From NCBI GenBank assembly GCA_047967505.1, contig CM106538.1: a stretch of 64,000 nucleotides of DNA; one strand, given 5' to 3'. The DNA comes from Dipteris shenzhenensis. Lineage: Eukaryota; Polypodiophyta; Polypodiopsida; Gleicheniales. Shown piece by piece: positions 1 through 11,479 of the stretch (within the stretch, counting starts at the first letter, position 1; every line of letters starts with the position of its first letter). The translations under genes were made by a program, and so were the position numbers. The notes under the pieces are model-generated. The model ran no database searches. It was not told the origin of the DNA and saw only the letters and a program-made list of their open reading frames with translations.

Positions 1-382
1 ATAAGAGAGATTGTATTAAGGTGTTTTTTGGCACCATATGGCTTTGAGTTATATGATCTACTTCTTGTACAAATGTGATGTGCTCTTTTTAAAATGTACT
101 CTAGTTTTAATAACATGTCATGCCATTTTTTCTAATTTGATTTTTTAAAATCTTACTTTTTGTCTCTTTTAACAATGTGATGTCCTCTATTTTTAATGTA
201 CTCTAGTTTTAATAACATCTCACGTCCTTTTTTCTAATTTGATTTTTTAAAATCTTCCTTTTTGACTCAATGTTTTGTTTTATAAGAGCCTCTTTTTTTT
301 AAATGTTTTATCCAAAATTATCTCACAAAATGAATTTGGACAGTGCACGAGTCCAAAATTAATGAAATAGGTGTTCTTAGTT
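1..382. other. AT-rich stretch without a gene
   Basis: AT-rich sequence with homopolymer T runs. No ORF or domain is recognisable. Apart from the duplicated 102-bp unit listed separately I see nothing in it. It ends where the LTR fragment begins. Confidence 0.6.
73..276. repeat. Two tandem copies of a ~102-bp AT-rich unit
   Basis: The unit starting ATGTGATG at 73 restarts at 175. Both copies contain TGTACTCTAGTTTTAATAAC followed by a shared CTAATTTGATTTTTT stretch. The copies differ by several substitutions, so the duplication is not recent. No function is evident. Confidence 0.8.
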
Positions 383-859
383 CCTGAACCCTTTACCTCC
401 ATGAACTACGAGGGAGATGAGTTCTCCACTATGTACTCTACCCTAAACCTCGGATCCTTCTTCTAACCCTGGAACCTCTTCTAAACTTTGGAACCTCCTT
501 CTAAACTCTGGAACCTCCTTCTAAACTCTAGAACCTCCTAATAAACCTTAGAACCTCCTTCTAAACCTTGAACCTCCCTCTAACCCTTAAACTCCTCCTC
601 AACCCTGCAACCCCCAATGAAGGTAAAATCTTTCATTACCTCAGCCATGATTATGCACGTTCCTTTCACACATGCATGCACTATGTTTGCTTACCACACT
701 TAAGCCTATGTCTCTCACTGGAATATGACTCGAGGTCCTAAGGTACACGTATACTACAAACGACAACCCTGATATATCTGTAGGTGACAAAAAGCCTCGG
801 AACCCTACATATTGAGACTACCTTGATCTTCCTGTGGAAGTCATGGGAAAGATCCAACA
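383..859 (+). mobile_element. Gypsy LTR fragment (3' half), same LTR family as gypsy 1
   Basis: The order of landmarks matches the 3' half of the LTRs at 21889-23120 and 36973-38193. First comes the ACGAGGGAGATGAGTTCTCC block. Then follow about 20-bp repeats of the type CTTCTAAACCCTGGAACCTC, a CTTAAGCC...TCTCTCACTGGAA block, and the TCTGTAGGTGACAAAAAGCC block. The terminal ATCCAACA resembles the family end GCCAACA. The 5' half with the TATA box is missing, and no primer-binding site follows. It is therefore a truncated LTR whose body is lost, or a partner of the gag remnant downstream. Confidence 0.8.
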
Positions 860-1199
860 TCCATCGTCACTATATGCATATCCCACTGATCGTTGTCGTC
901 ACCCTTACGACCATCCGCACTGACCATGTGGCAATCATTATCTCACTGATCGTTGCTATACATCTATCACATCGATTAGTTCTATATTCTTATTCTGCTA
1001 ATTTGCTGAAAGGTTACCTCACTGCCCACTGCCCACCGCCAAAACTGTATTACACTACCGGTTTCTATATCCATAGCCCTCCGACTGGTGCTATAGAGCT
1101 ATCTCGCCGATTGGTGCGATACCTCTGGGGTAGCCAAGGAATTAAAAAAAAATTCTATAACCTCAGTTTAGCTTGGGTGTCCCCAGCCGGAGGCATCCC
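860..1199. other. Unassigned spacer after the LTR fragment
   Basis: The stretch contains a few degenerate repeats of CTGATCGTTG/CCGATTGGTGC type. The reading frame across it shows no similarity I recognise. It may be degenerate leader of the gag remnant that follows. Confidence 0.4.
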
Positions 1200-3683
1200 A
1201 CATGCACTTGAGGTTCGAAAGGATTTTACCAAGGGATGCCATGCCAAAAGAAGATGCTTTGATCTATGCTCAGCTCACCCTTCCTGCTAGTTGGGAATCT
1301 CAAAGCTTGATCCTGAGCCTCCACTCATTTGTAGGTCCCCATCCAGAAACTTCATCTAGTTCAGACGAAACAGAGAGTCTTGAAGAAGTGATGCAAGACC
1401 CCTCGGGTCTAAGGGCCGGAGGCTCCATTCACAAGAGTAGCCTCTCCCAACTCTCCTGCACCTTCGGTTGCATCCAGGCTTAGAGGTATTATCTAACATG
1501 TTTGGCCACTTAGGACGAATAGAGTCGATAGACATGGAGAACCCTTTGTCCACATGTCCATAGGAAGGGAAGGCCAGCAAGAGCAGACAGTTTCCAAGCA
1601 CCAGATCAGGATAAAAACTACCTTCGCCGATCTAGGTCCCTCTGCCTATGTGAGACCCCCTTAGTGGGAGAACATGGATGACGGAGATCCATGGATGAGG
1701 GAATTTTGTAGACAAGACTCGAGTCGAGGGGACACTAGGAACTTCCAAGGTGGAATGCCTTATGATCCCCTAACAGCCCCAACCCCACCAACCTTCATCA
1801 ACTATGGGGCACCTTAGTTCCCACCCTACCGCCCACTTGTTGGAACCAATGTTACCACGCCCCATGACCCACTGCCTCTGAGAGTTTGTCCCTTCCCGTC
1901 TATACCCGTTGCACAAATGAATGCAGGCATGGGTACTTCTGTCTCAATGCTGACACCAGCAACTACATGGACACCACCACCTCGGCCAGGCCTAAGGCCA
2001 ACCCTGCGACCTATCAGGCCCATAGCCATACCACCTCCACTAGCCGCTCAAACAGTGTTGACCAATGAGGCAATGCGTATTTTGGTGAATGCCCTAGGAA
2101 GGGGGGCAATACTGCCTCCACCCATCCCAATATTCCCTATAGGGATGGCCAATCCTTCGAGGAGCCATCCCATAGCCATTTCTAAGCTAATGAACAAGTT
2201 CCTAGGAGAAGGATACCTGGTCTCCCACATGGAACGGTTCAAAAAGATTTGTGAAGCCTTTGGTATGCAAGGTGACCTCGAGATGGCCAATGCATTTGGC
2301 CTCACCTTGGATGGCAAGGCAGGCCAGTGGTATAGGGCCCTCACCCCATAAGAAAAGATCAATTGGGAGACATTGAGAAAGGCTTTTATTGTGGGATTCT
2401 CCCCCATTGGCCATAAATGGAGTCGATCAACAAATTGTATGGGGTAAAATAGAACAACAAGGAACCCCTTTGGGATTACATAGCGAGGATTAAGAACCAC
2501 AATGCTCGCTGTGAGCCATATGAGTGGATGAGCAATGAATGATTGCTGCCTCGCTTCCTTATCAGATTAGTAGAGCCAAAGTTGCACGACCACCTCATGG
2601 TGATGAACCCCACCTCCTTTGATCTATGCAACAAGGTGGCCATCTATATATGTGACAACATGATGGACAAAGTGGATTTAGACAAGGCCTCATCCCCCCC
2701 CAAAATAGCTCCATCGGTTAGGTCCTCGAGCATAGAGACAAACAAGAAGGAGGCTAATGAGCCTAAAAGTTGTCGATTGGGGCTCCACATAATACACTTT
2801 GCCTCCTCCTAGTACAACACAGATGTGCCATTCCTCCCACGTAGGTTCCCACGAGGTCAACTAAGTCATACATGAGGACCTACTACCGCTACACATTCAG
2901 GACCTGGTTGAAACCAAGTGAGATCCCAGTGAAGCTTGGCTTCTACAGAGATCACTGCCTATGTATCTTTGACAAGGGTTTTATTGATCCTCTTGGAAAT
3001 ACTCGGATTCACCTCCCCCATTCATTGAGGATCTCAAACGTAAGTGAATGGTCCAATCTGTTGGATCAACTAGGCCAACAATGGAGGACAGGAACCTCCA
3101 AGGAGGCACCAAGCAACCCCCACTTGTTTCCACAGAGAGACAATGTCTGGTGTGGGGTATGCAATGGCAACCATCCCTCTAATGAGTGCCTATACCTAAG
3201 GGCAAGGCTGACACTCTATTGTGTGCCTAAGGGCAAGGCTGATACTCTACTGTGCCTAAGGGCAAGGCTGACACTCTATTATGGGGAAACCATGATACTT
3301 GCCAATGTCAATTTCCGAGGTCCCTTCCCCAACCCATGTATCAAATGTAGCTCCCATTGGCCCTAACAGCCCCACCTAACACCCAAATCTCTCAAGGTGG
3401 TCATGTGGCTAGCTCTATTTAGTACCAGGCTTAGCCAACTCCGCTACCATCACCTATACTAGGTCCCCAACCACTGCTACCTTGCATCGCCCCAGTCAAT
3501 CAAGTGTTGCTTGAGGAATTGCCCAACGACTAGGAGGAAACGGATCTTGATCATGGACCTCATGATTACTACCCCTATGAGGAGGGAAGTGGTACCTTGA
3601 TCCACACTAGAGGATCAACAAGTCCTCGTATTCCAGACTACCGCTATAAATGCAAGAGCAAGAGATCTAAACTCGATTTCTCA
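1200..3683 (+). pseudogene. Degenerate Ty3/gypsy-type gag
   Basis: The best segment is 1917-2351, 144 codons after an ATG. It has a proline-rich N-terminus followed by a retrotransposon capsid-like core: FLGEGYLVSHMERFKKICEA, then LTLDGKAGQWYRALTP. A stop (TAA) follows at 2349, but the same frame continues with EKINWETLRKAF, as capsid domains usually do. A second segment (2872-3366) ends in a zinc knuckle, CGVCNGNHPSNEC (Cx2Cx3Hx4C), the same spacing as the first knuckle of gypsy 1. Downstream to 3683 lies an acidic, then basic, stretch with further stops. The capsid sequence differs clearly from that of gypsy 1, so this is a separate gypsy lineage. Many stops and frameshifts make it non-coding today. 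Confidence 0.7.
3195..3281 (+). repeat. Triplicated ~30-bp unit next to a zinc knuckle
   Basis: CCTAAGGGCAAGGCTGACAC starts at 3195 and recurs with small changes at 3226 and 3255. The first two spacings are 31 and 29 bp. The unit repeats the LRARLT codons that follow the zinc knuckle and shifts the reading frame between copies. It looks like slippage in a dead gene. Confidence 0.85.
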
Positions 3684-3691
3684 GAGACCCC

Positions 3692-3937
3692 CTTAGGGGC
3701 GTCACTATGTATAAACCCTCTATATCATGGACATTCAAGGCATATTTCTAAAATCCCTTTTTTGTAAATTTTTCATTAATAAAATGTATCCTTTTTCTAT
3801 ACAAATCTGTAAATTTTTTTGAAATTTGTTTTAAATACTCCCTTATGTAAATTAAGTTTTGTTAAATCTAGATATTAAAAACATCCTTTTGTTGAACTCA
3901 TGTGATAGGGTTACATATAATGAGCGACCCCCCCGAG
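3692..3937. mobile_element. MITE copy B (14-bp TIR, 8-bp TSD)
   Basis: This 246-bp non-coding element is homologous to the one at 28964-29210. Its ends are CTTAGGGGCGTCAC and GCGACCCCCCCGAG, imperfect inverted copies of one another. The flanking 8 bp are GAGACCCC (3684-3691) and GAGACCTC (3938-3945), a target duplication with one change. Inside are TATGTATAAACCCTCTATAT and a long AT-rich core. An 8-bp duplication points to the hAT superfamily (inference). There is no coding capacity, so it depends on a transposase elsewhere. Confidence 0.88.
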
Positions 3938-4476
3938 GAGACCTCTGCTCCAATGTTACACCTGCCAGGGTCCCCATAGAGCAAGTGAATGCCCCTACTA
4001 AGGCACTTCAAACCCTTTGGTGTCCTATTTCAAATGCCAGGCCCCACACTTCTTGAAGGACTATCCATACAGGGACCGTATGCCCACCGCCCCAACCACA
4101 ACCAATCCCACCCCTTTGTGTGCGGGATGTGGAGCGAAGCATCTATTCCACTGTCCTATGAGGATGCCAACCACTCCACTCACCCTGCCAAAGAGCACCA
4201 GCCTAAATCTGCTTAGCATCGAACAAGGCCATGTGGCGTAGTGCCACTACAAGTCATTACAAGGCTACAGGCCAAGGAACTAGGCAAGGCAATGAGGAAG
4301 CTCAAAAAGAAGGGCAAGATATCCCCGTTGCCCGACGGTCCCGAGATTCCCCCATAGCCTCTAACGCGATCTAAGAAGGCCATTCGAGTAGGTGATGGTT
4401 CTGACTAGGTGCTCATCCAAGATAATTTTGATGAGGAGACAGTTACCCTTGCCACCTCCTCTGCTTCCGAATAGTC
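3938..4476 (+). pseudogene. Gypsy-like gag remnant, continued, with a second zinc knuckle
   Basis: This continues the degenerate gypsy sequence interrupted by the MITE. Around 4017-4170 one frame reads a knuckle-like CAGCGAKHLFHC (Cx2Cx3Hx3C, one residue shorter than canonical) after a proline/threonine-rich linker. Later codons give a lysine-rich stretch (KAMRKLKKKGK, about 4290-4320) and then an acidic tail, broken by stops. Copia element 1 inserted at 4477, and the sequence resumes after 10000. No protease motif is visible. Confidence 0.5.
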
Positions 4477-4832
4477 TGTGAAGATAGTGGGAGAGAGGGA
4501 AGGAGTCTCACTTGCGACTTTCTCACATGCACAATAGGGGGAATACACACAAAGGTGGAGGCTGAAAATAGTTTTCCTCTTCTTAGTTGTGTAAGCCAAA
4601 AGAACTCTAATACAAAGAAATAGAAGAACCCTATATGTGGGTCTCAAACCAAACTCAACTAACTAAGGTGGCATACTAACTGAGCCACAAACTAGAGTAG
4701 ATAAGGATAGCTGTCATCCAGCTATTATTCGTGGGCGGTATACCAACCGCATCTCCAGCTAACAAGTCGGTGACATAAATCCACAACAGTCACCCTGGCA
4801 TATCGCGAGTGGTGGAGCTCGATATCTCAACA
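4477..4832 (-). repeat. 3' LTR of copia 1
   Basis: 356 bp, bounded by TGTTGAGATATC and TCTTCACA on the minus strand. It carries a 12-bp stretch around CAGCTATTATTC that is missing from the 5' LTR of the same element. Confidence 0.93.
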
Positions 4833-4858
4833 CTCCCCCTCGAGCTCAATCCCAAATC

Positions 4859-6677
4859 CTACACACCAAGCAGGTCTCTGAACTTGCGCAGCTTCTCTGC
4901 GCCCAATCCTTTCGTGAATATGTCAGCTACCTGATCCTCTGTGCTGACATAAACTAGATCAATAAGACCTAGTAAAACCTTCTCCCGCACATAGTGATAA
5001 TGCACCTCAATGTGCTTTGTTCTAGCATGAAAGACTGGGTTCTTTGCCAAATGTATACTGCTCATGTTGTCACAATAAATGACAACCGGCCCATCTGTAG
5101 ACTGATGCATATCATAAAGTAGCTTATGCAACCAAGCTACCTCACATGCAGCCATTGCTGCACCCCTGTACTCAGCCTCCGTGCTCGACAAGGCAACTGT
5201 AGGCTGTTTCTTGCTGCTCCAGGTGACTGCAGCACTCCCAAAAGAGAACACATATCCACTGGTAGATCGTCTATCAGAAATACTACCAGCCCAATCAGCA
5301 TTAGTGTATCCATGCAACTGTATCTGAACCCCAGCCTCATAAATAGTCCATACTGCAATGTGGACTTCACATACCTGAGTATGCGTCTAGTTGCATCCAA
5401 ATGCGGTCTCCTTGGAGCCTGCATAAACTGACTTACCAACCCAACAGCATAGCTCAAATCTGGCCTGGTAATGTGAAAATGCTATTGAGGCAGAAGTTTG
5501 AGATGAAGGATTTGGGAGAGCTGCGTTATGTCTTGGGCATTGAGGTGATTAGATCACCAAGTGGGATACAGCTCTTGCAGAGGCAGTATGGATTGGACAT
5601 GCTGTCCAAATATGGGATGATAGGCTGTAAGCCTATTTCAGTTCTTTTGGAGCAGAATGTGAAGCTGAGCGCAGATGCAGATGAGCTTCTGGAAGACCCT
5701 ACTATGTACAAACGCATAGTAGGATATTGTGTCCTCATCCGTGTCTTCTTTCTGCGATTCCTGAATATGAACAACATTTTCCTGTTTTTCTCACATAGAG
5801 TGAGAAATCTGCCTTGGAAATCTGAAAGCCAATAGTGACAAGATATTGTCCTATCTTGTCAGACCATGCTCTAGGTGCTTGCTTCAAGCCATACAAGGCT
5901 TTCTTCAACCTACAAACAAACTCAGGATGAATAGCATGAACATAACCTGCTGGCTGCTCCATAAAGACCTCTTCTTGTAAATCACCATGCAAGAAGGCAT
6001 TCTTTACATCCATCTGATGTAAAGACCATCCCTTTGATGCAGCCATAGCAATGGCTGCTCTTACGGTTGCCATCCTTGCAACCGGGCTGAAAGTTTCTTC
6101 ATAATCAATGCCATATATCTGTGCATACCCCTTGACAATGAATCTTGCCTTGTATCTATTCACAGAACCATCTGCATTGTGCTTGATCTTATAAACCCAC
6201 TTACAGCCAATTGCATTCTTGCCTTTAGGCAAAGGCACCAATTCCCATGTAGCATTAGCATCCAAGGCATCCATTTCTTCATCCATGGCTTTCTCCCATT
6301 TTTCATTTCCCATGGCTTGCTCAAAAGAAGTGGGTTCTGGTTCCTGTATCACTTTGACCATATAGGCATAGTGAATGGCTATAAATCCATCATATTTCAG
6401 CCCTATCCACAGGATACCTAACCCTGGTAGACCTGCACAAAATAGGCTCACTTCCAGATGCTCTCAAAACATCCCTGGTCTTCCTTACTCCAGGTGTAAC
6501 AACAGAAGGAATACCCAACTCATCATCAATGCTCTGTTTTGAGCCACTGGATTCACCATCCACACAAGAGTGACCTGCATTCACATCAAACATGGGCTGA
6601 TCTACCTTCTCTTTTCCTTTTCGTGATACCTGTGTACCACTATCTGCATTGCTTTGAGGAGATTCTCGTGATCTCAA
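4859..6677 (-). pseudogene. Copia 1 RT-RNase H, with an inverted internal block
   Basis: 6390-6677 covers the linker after integrase. 5735-6451 covers the N-terminal half of RT, with the usual copia motifs [23 protein letters not shown] and [15 protein letters not shown]. After YVRKTG the sequence no longer matches the sister elements, and the catalytic YVDD block is absent. The next RT segment lies in the opposite orientation at 5475-5730. 4859-5457 then resumes on the minus strand with RNase H: a TNADW aspartate, SSTEAEY and YCDN motifs, and the typical C-terminus ADIFTKGLGAEKLRKF. With the active site gone and a block inverted, this copy cannot make a working reverse transcriptase. Confidence 0.92.
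5475..5730 (+). other. Inverted RT segment inside copia 1
   Basis: Read on the plus strand this encodes MLLRQKFEMKDLGELRYV and onward to LLEDPTMYKRIVG, which is the RT region just before the RNase H connection. All surrounding coding sequence of this element is on the minus strand. In copia 2 and copia 3 the same segment is collinear with the rest of RT. This is a local inversion of about 255 bp, accompanied by loss or replacement of the ~60 bp encoding YVDD. Confidence 0.9.
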
Positions 6678-6686
6678 TCTACCTGT

Positions 6687-9112
6687 CTATGGCGAAGTAT
6701 GTGAACCACTGCTAGAGGACACTGCAGGTCCACTGATATTTTGTGATTGCTGCTGTGAATTTTGTGCAGCATTACCATTTTGTGCATCTACATCAATCAT
6801 CACATTTACTGGTTTATACCAGCTGCTCATCTCATCAAAAACAACATCTCTGCTCACTGTGAACTTACGTGTAGAAGGGTTATAGCATCTATACCCTTTC
6901 TGCTGCAGAGAATAACCAATAAAGACGCACTTCTCAGCCTTTGGATCGAACTTGGACCTCAAATCATCTGGCACATGGACATAGGCAATGCAACCAAAAA
7001 TCTTCAAATGAGAAATATCTGGTTTCCTACCAGTATACATCTCCTCTGGCGTCATGCCATGTATTGCTGCAGTGGGAGTCCTGTTCATTATATAGACTGC
7101 TGTAGCAACTGCTTCAGCCCAATAATAATCTGGTAGATCTTTTTCATTTAGCATAGCCCGAGATACCTCTCCAATATGCCTGTTTTTTCTTTCTGCAATT
7201 CCATTTTGTTGTGGGGTATGACTGCATGAATTATTGCTGCTTTATACCATGCTCCTGCAAGAACCTTGCAAACTCATTTGAGAGGTACTCTCCCCCTCCA
7301 TCTGACCTTAGGCATTTTATTTGCAGGCCTGTTTCTTTTTCAACCATAGCTTTGAAATCTTTGAAGTGCCCAAACACTTCACTTTTCTTTTTCATAAAAT
7401 TCACCCACAGTTTTCTGCTGAAGTCATCAATAAATGTGACAAAATAGTGATAGCCTCCAATAGATGCAGCTTTTGTAGTCCACACATCAGAGTGGATTAA
7501 TTCCAATGGCTTTTTACTCTCTTGAACATGCCTAGGAAAAGGTTTCCTTGCCTGTTTCCCAAATTGACAGGCTTCACAAACCTTGTGCATTTCTGCAACC
7601 TTGAATTTAGGCAATCCTGCAACAATATTTTGGGCTTGCATTGATTTAAGTCGCTGTATATTAACATGACCAATGCGTTTGTGCCAGATATCAATATCTG
7701 CAACTACACCGGTCCCATGTGCAAACATTGCTGTGCTCAATTCAGGCATGTCTGCATCCAACGTAAACATCCTGCCCTTCTTCTTTCCTTTTGCTATCAA
7801 GCGACCGTTATTTTTCATATCCTCAACAAGGCATCCATGAGGATTAAATCTAACCTGCAAGCCTTGCTCAACCATTTGACCAACAGAAACCAGGTTCTTG
7901 GTGATGTTCGGGACATGAAATACATCAGACAAGTATTTCTTTTTCCCATCCTCCATAGACAAAGGAATTTTGCCAATCTGCACAATAGGATGTGCAGTAT
8001 CATCACCAGTCTCCACAAATCCTGGTTTTTCCATTTTTCTTGCATCTTGCATCCATTCAGTGTGACCTGTGATGTGGTTTGATGCACCCGAGTCAACATA
8101 CCACACATCATTGCTTTCTTCTGCACTTGTTACAGAATTTGTCATATGCTGCACCATAAACAAATGCTCATTTCTGTCATCACCCTGTCTACTAGAGGAT
8201 GCATAATTGCCTTGCTGCAATTTTCCATTCATAATGTCATTCTGCTTTTTATAAGAGTCCTTAGCCATATGACCCATTTTGCCACAATAGTAGCATTCAA
8301 TATTGCTGTTTGCTTTTTGGCCTCTCTGCCATCTACCATGGCCTTTTTGGCTCCCCCTGCCTCTAGAGTTACCACGTCCTCCTGCATAGGACTGGTTTTC
8401 TTGCATTTGCTGCATATTCTGATTTCTACCACGGCCTGCAGATCGGCCTCCTCTACCTCTGCCTCTACCTCTGCCAGCATTTGAGTAGAAGACAGTTTCT
8501 TTTGAAGTTCCTGCTGAAGAAGATGCACCACCATTTCTCTGCTCTTCGGAAATTAGAAGAGCAATCAACTCCTCAAAATCAGGAAATTTTTCACGGACGG
8601 CAATGGATGTCCGGAACTGTGCATAATCCTTTCCTAGACCATTCAAGGTCACAGAGACCAAATCGTCATCATCCACTGGTGACCCAATGGAAGCAAGTGC
8701 ATCTGCAATTTTCTTCACTTTCATGTGGTAGTCATTTATGCTCAAATTTTCTCTGCACATTGTGCAACTCCTGTTTGAGTTGCATTTTCCTGGCTTGCGT
8801 ATTTGTGTTGTACATTTTTGCCAAAGTATCCCATGCCTCCTTTGGCGTATTCGCATCCTGAATATGCACAATCATGGAGTCCGAAATACTGATAGGCAGC
8901 CAGTACATAACTTTCCTGGCTCTCTCATGCCATCCTTTGAATGCCTGCATTTCCTGTTGACTGGGAACATTAGGAAGAACAGGTTCTTCTTCATTTCCTG
9001 TAATGAACTCCCAATAGCCTTTTCCCATCAAGAAATTCGTCATTCTAAACTTCCATGCCTGGAAGTTGTTCTTGTCAAGCTTTTCAGTGACAATCTGTGA
9101 AAGAGAATCAGA
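6687..9112 (-). pseudogene. Copia 1 gag-protease-integrase
   Basis: Gag starts near 9110. The ATG seen in the sister copies is lost by a 3-bp deletion. It encodes WKFRMTNFLMGKGYWEF and the following UBN2-type gag domain. A frameshift near 8740-8870 leads into a 546-codon frame. That frame carries an RG-rich linker, a zinc knuckle CYYCGKMGHMAKDSYKK (last cysteine changed to serine) and the protease motif VDSGASNH. It then carries the HHCC integrase domain (H...H, then CEACQFGKQ) and the first two catalytic aspartates (HSDVW, SDGGGEY). The frame breaks at KQQ near 7231. The rest of integrase continues at 6687-7154. Confidence 0.92.
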
Positions 9113-9645
9113 TATTACAGAACACTGCAAAATATTCTGTCACTGCAAAAAACACAGCTTTTGCCTCACACGGGCAGAACTGCAAAATTGACGAAAGTGG
9201 TATTTCACCACACAGTCACTTCCTAGTGACGATTTTGCATCAACAGGCAACAAGCATGAATCTGCAACTCCCAATATCTCTGCACAAAGGCATACGATGC
9301 AATTTCTGCGGCAACTTTTCACCGACCCGCAGAACAGTGGTCGCACAACAAAAACAGGGCCTTTTTCTGAGTGCCTGCGGAGAAATTCCGTCTCCAAAAT
9401 GGGCCCCGAAAGGACCTCGAATCAGAAAAATAACATCACTGAGGGCTTTGCCCCGGCCCGTAGCATATACTGCACTCTCGCCACACCGCGAAGGGCGTCT
9501 CAATCTGAGACAGTGCACTCTTGCACTTCTGGCTGTGCTACCTGCAGAGATTTGCTCCCAAACTCAAAATAGGAAAGCAACACTGGTCCTCTTACCAGGA
9601 CACCACGAACTTGGCTTGCTTTCTTGAGCTCCTTACCACGAACAA

Positions 9646-9658
9646 GGCTCTGACACCA
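9646..9658 (-). other. Primer-binding site of copia 1
   Basis: The minus strand reads TGGTGTCAGAGCC directly inside the 5' LTR. The sister elements have TGGTATCAGAGCC, the classic site for the 3' end of initiator-Met tRNA. One base has changed here. Confidence 0.9.
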
Positions 9659-10000
9659 TGTGAAGATAGTGGGAGAGAGGGAAGGAGTCTCACTTGCGAC
9701 TTTCTCACATGCACAATAGGGGGAATACACACAAAGGTGGAGGCTGAAAACAGTTTTCCTCTTCTTAGTTGTGTAAGCCAAAAGAACTCTAATACAAAGA
9801 AATAGAAGAACCCTATATGTGGGTCTCAAACCAAACTCAACTAACTAAGGTGGCATACTAACTGAGCCACAAACTAGAGTAGATAAGGATAGCTATCATC
9901 CGTGGGCGGTATACCAACCGCATCTCCAGCTAACAAGTCGGTGACATAAATCCACAACAGTCACCCTGGCATATCGCGAGTGGAGCTCGATATCTCAACA
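9659..10000 (-). repeat. 5' LTR of copia 1
   Basis: 342 bp, bounded by TGTTGAGATATC and CTTCACA on the minus strand, adjoining the PBS. It is shorter than the 3' LTR mainly because of one small deletion. Confidence 0.93.
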
Positions 10001-10450
10001 TAGTCTTCCACCCAGGGTGACCCTGAGGTACCCTTGATCCTAGAAGTGAGCAAATGAGTGCAGGCCCAAGGCCTGGCACCCGCACCCACTTGTAAGGAGA
10101 CCTACCATGACCCGTGGTCTTAGAAAAGCAATACATAAAGGATGCTTAGAACTTGGTACAGGATTGCCAAGATAAGTTTGAGCATCAACTAAAGGCAGTA
10201 GAGGGTCAGATATTATCCATTCAGCCCATTTGATGGCCCATCTTGAGGGGTGAAATCACTCAAGGTGCGAAAAAGGGTGGAGGAAGAGGAACACCTAAGC
10301 TTGGAGTAGTCAGAAGCTCCAGATCTAATGCAAAAGATGTTCCAAGAAGACCTAGTGTTGCCTTGGATTTTTTTAGTAGGTTTTTTTTGAGAAAAGAACG
10401 TGGTTTTTGAATTAAAAACGCATGTGGACGTTCAAAACACAAAAAATGCA
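10001..10450. other. Flank of copia 1: gypsy-like remnant, no gene
   Basis: This resumes the sequence interrupted at 4476. It contains no recognisable domain. The later part has an oligo-T run followed by purine-rich sequence. It may be the tail of the left gypsy remnant. Confidence 0.4.
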
Positions 10451-10502
10451 TTTTTTACAATCGGTCAATGTGCACCAGTTGACTGGCTATATACTGATTG
10501 AT

Positions 10503-10557
10503 AAATCCCAATACCGATAGGTATTTTCTTGAAAATATCGATCGGTGTTGGGATTTA
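10503..10557. repeat. Imperfect inverted repeat (hairpin)
   Basis: The left arm starts AAATCCCAATACCGAT and the right arm ends ATCGGTGTTGGGATTT. The arms are about 26 bp with a few mismatches and only 2-3 bp between them. Two ACCGAT-type motifs sit in the arms. Confidence 0.8.
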
Positions 10558-10784
10558 TCAGTCAGTACAAATAAACTGGTCAGTGAATCACCACGCCGAC
10601 CGGTATACAGCAAACCGGACGATGAATCACCACACTGACCAGTCTACTCGAGAAAATACCGATCGGTGTAGTGTGACACCGATCAGTATGCATGGACCAA
10701 ACGCATGGCATGCATGCATTGGCCACAAAAACCAACTGCTATGTGGACATACCGACCAGTATGTTGAATTGGATTCTATAAAAG
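10513..10784 (+). promoter_or_regulatory. TATA box with an upstream cluster of ACCGAYCRGT motifs
   Basis: A TATAAAAG box lies at 10777-10784. Upstream within 265 bp are eight related decamers: ACCGATAGGT (10513), ATCGATCGGT (10537), ACTGGTCAGT (10575), GCCGACCGGT (10595), ACTGACCAGT (10633), ACCGATCGGT (10658, a perfect palindrome), ACCGATCAGT (10678) and ACCGACCAGT (10751). Repeated palindromic decamers just upstream of a TATA box look like a promoter or an LTR U3 region. Which factor binds is unknown, and no intact gene follows. The flanks of an LTR are not visible, so the parent element is unidentified. Confidence 0.55.
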
Positions 10785-10921
10785 GTCCCCTTCACGACAT
10801 TTTTTTTTATAGTCCACCGAAATTCATCAAAATTTTCTATAGTTTTCTGCATCTTTGCTGTTTTTTGCTCTCCTACAAGCTTTTGGTGAGATTCTAACGT
10901 TGCTATTGTTCTTAGTTAGGG

Positions 10922-11450
10922 CCCGGGTGATGGCTTGCTTCAGCCGGCTAGATTCACCTCAACTTAGTTGAGAGAAATATGTCATATGATTGTGCTTGCT
11001 TGCTTCTATGTGTGTGATTACATGATGTGTTTCATACTCGGGGCTGGATGATGACTCGCTTTGGCTGGTTGGATTCATCTCGCCTCAAGTGATGTTCTAG
11101 TTGTATCAGGATTAAGGCCGGGTGATGGCTCGCTTCAGCTGGCTGGATTCACTCGTCCCAATTGAGAGAGGAATATCTATGATGCTTATTTATGCATGCT
11201 TATATGTGTTTGAATGTGTGATGATTATCACTTGGGGCCAGATGATGACTTGCTTCGGCCAGTTGGATTCATCTCTCCTTGAGTGACGTTCTACTAGGTA
11301 GTATTATGATCAAGGCTGGGTGATGGCTCGCTTTGGCTATTTGGATTCACCTTGCTTTGGTCTACTATCATATATTCATATATATTGTACGTAGGTATCA
11401 ATAGAGCCAGTTATTGTTCGTATGATGGCTCGCTTTGACTGGCTGGATTC
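10922..11450 (+). repeat. Degenerate tandem array, core GGCTCGCTT
   Basis: The core CCGGGTGATGGCTCGCTT plus a CTGGCTGGATTCAC tail recurs at about 10922, 11044, 11116, 11235, 11316 and 11415. The spacings alternate roughly between 120 and 75-100 bp. The copies have diverged. A related core in the opposite orientation appears at 15600-15885. Confidence 0.75.
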
Positions 11451-11479
11451 ATCTCAATGATGACCTTCCCAATGAGCTC

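Larger units (their letters stand above)
4477..10000 (-). mobile_element. Ty1/copia LTR retrotransposon 1 (complete, decayed)
   Basis: The element is 5,524 bp long and flanked by a perfect 5-bp target duplication, TAGTC, at 4472-4476 and 10001-10005. LTRs of about 350 bp begin TGTTGAGATATCGAGCTC and end TATCTTCACA on the minus strand. Order on the minus strand: LTR, PBS, gag, protease, integrase, RT, RNase H, purine tract (GAGGGGGAG, 4833-4841), LTR. This is the copia order (integrase before RT). It belongs to the same family as the elements at 18482 and 43082. It is inactive: the gag start codon is lost, several frames are shifted, and a segment of RT is inverted. It inserted into the older gypsy-like sequence on both sides. 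Confidence 0.95.
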
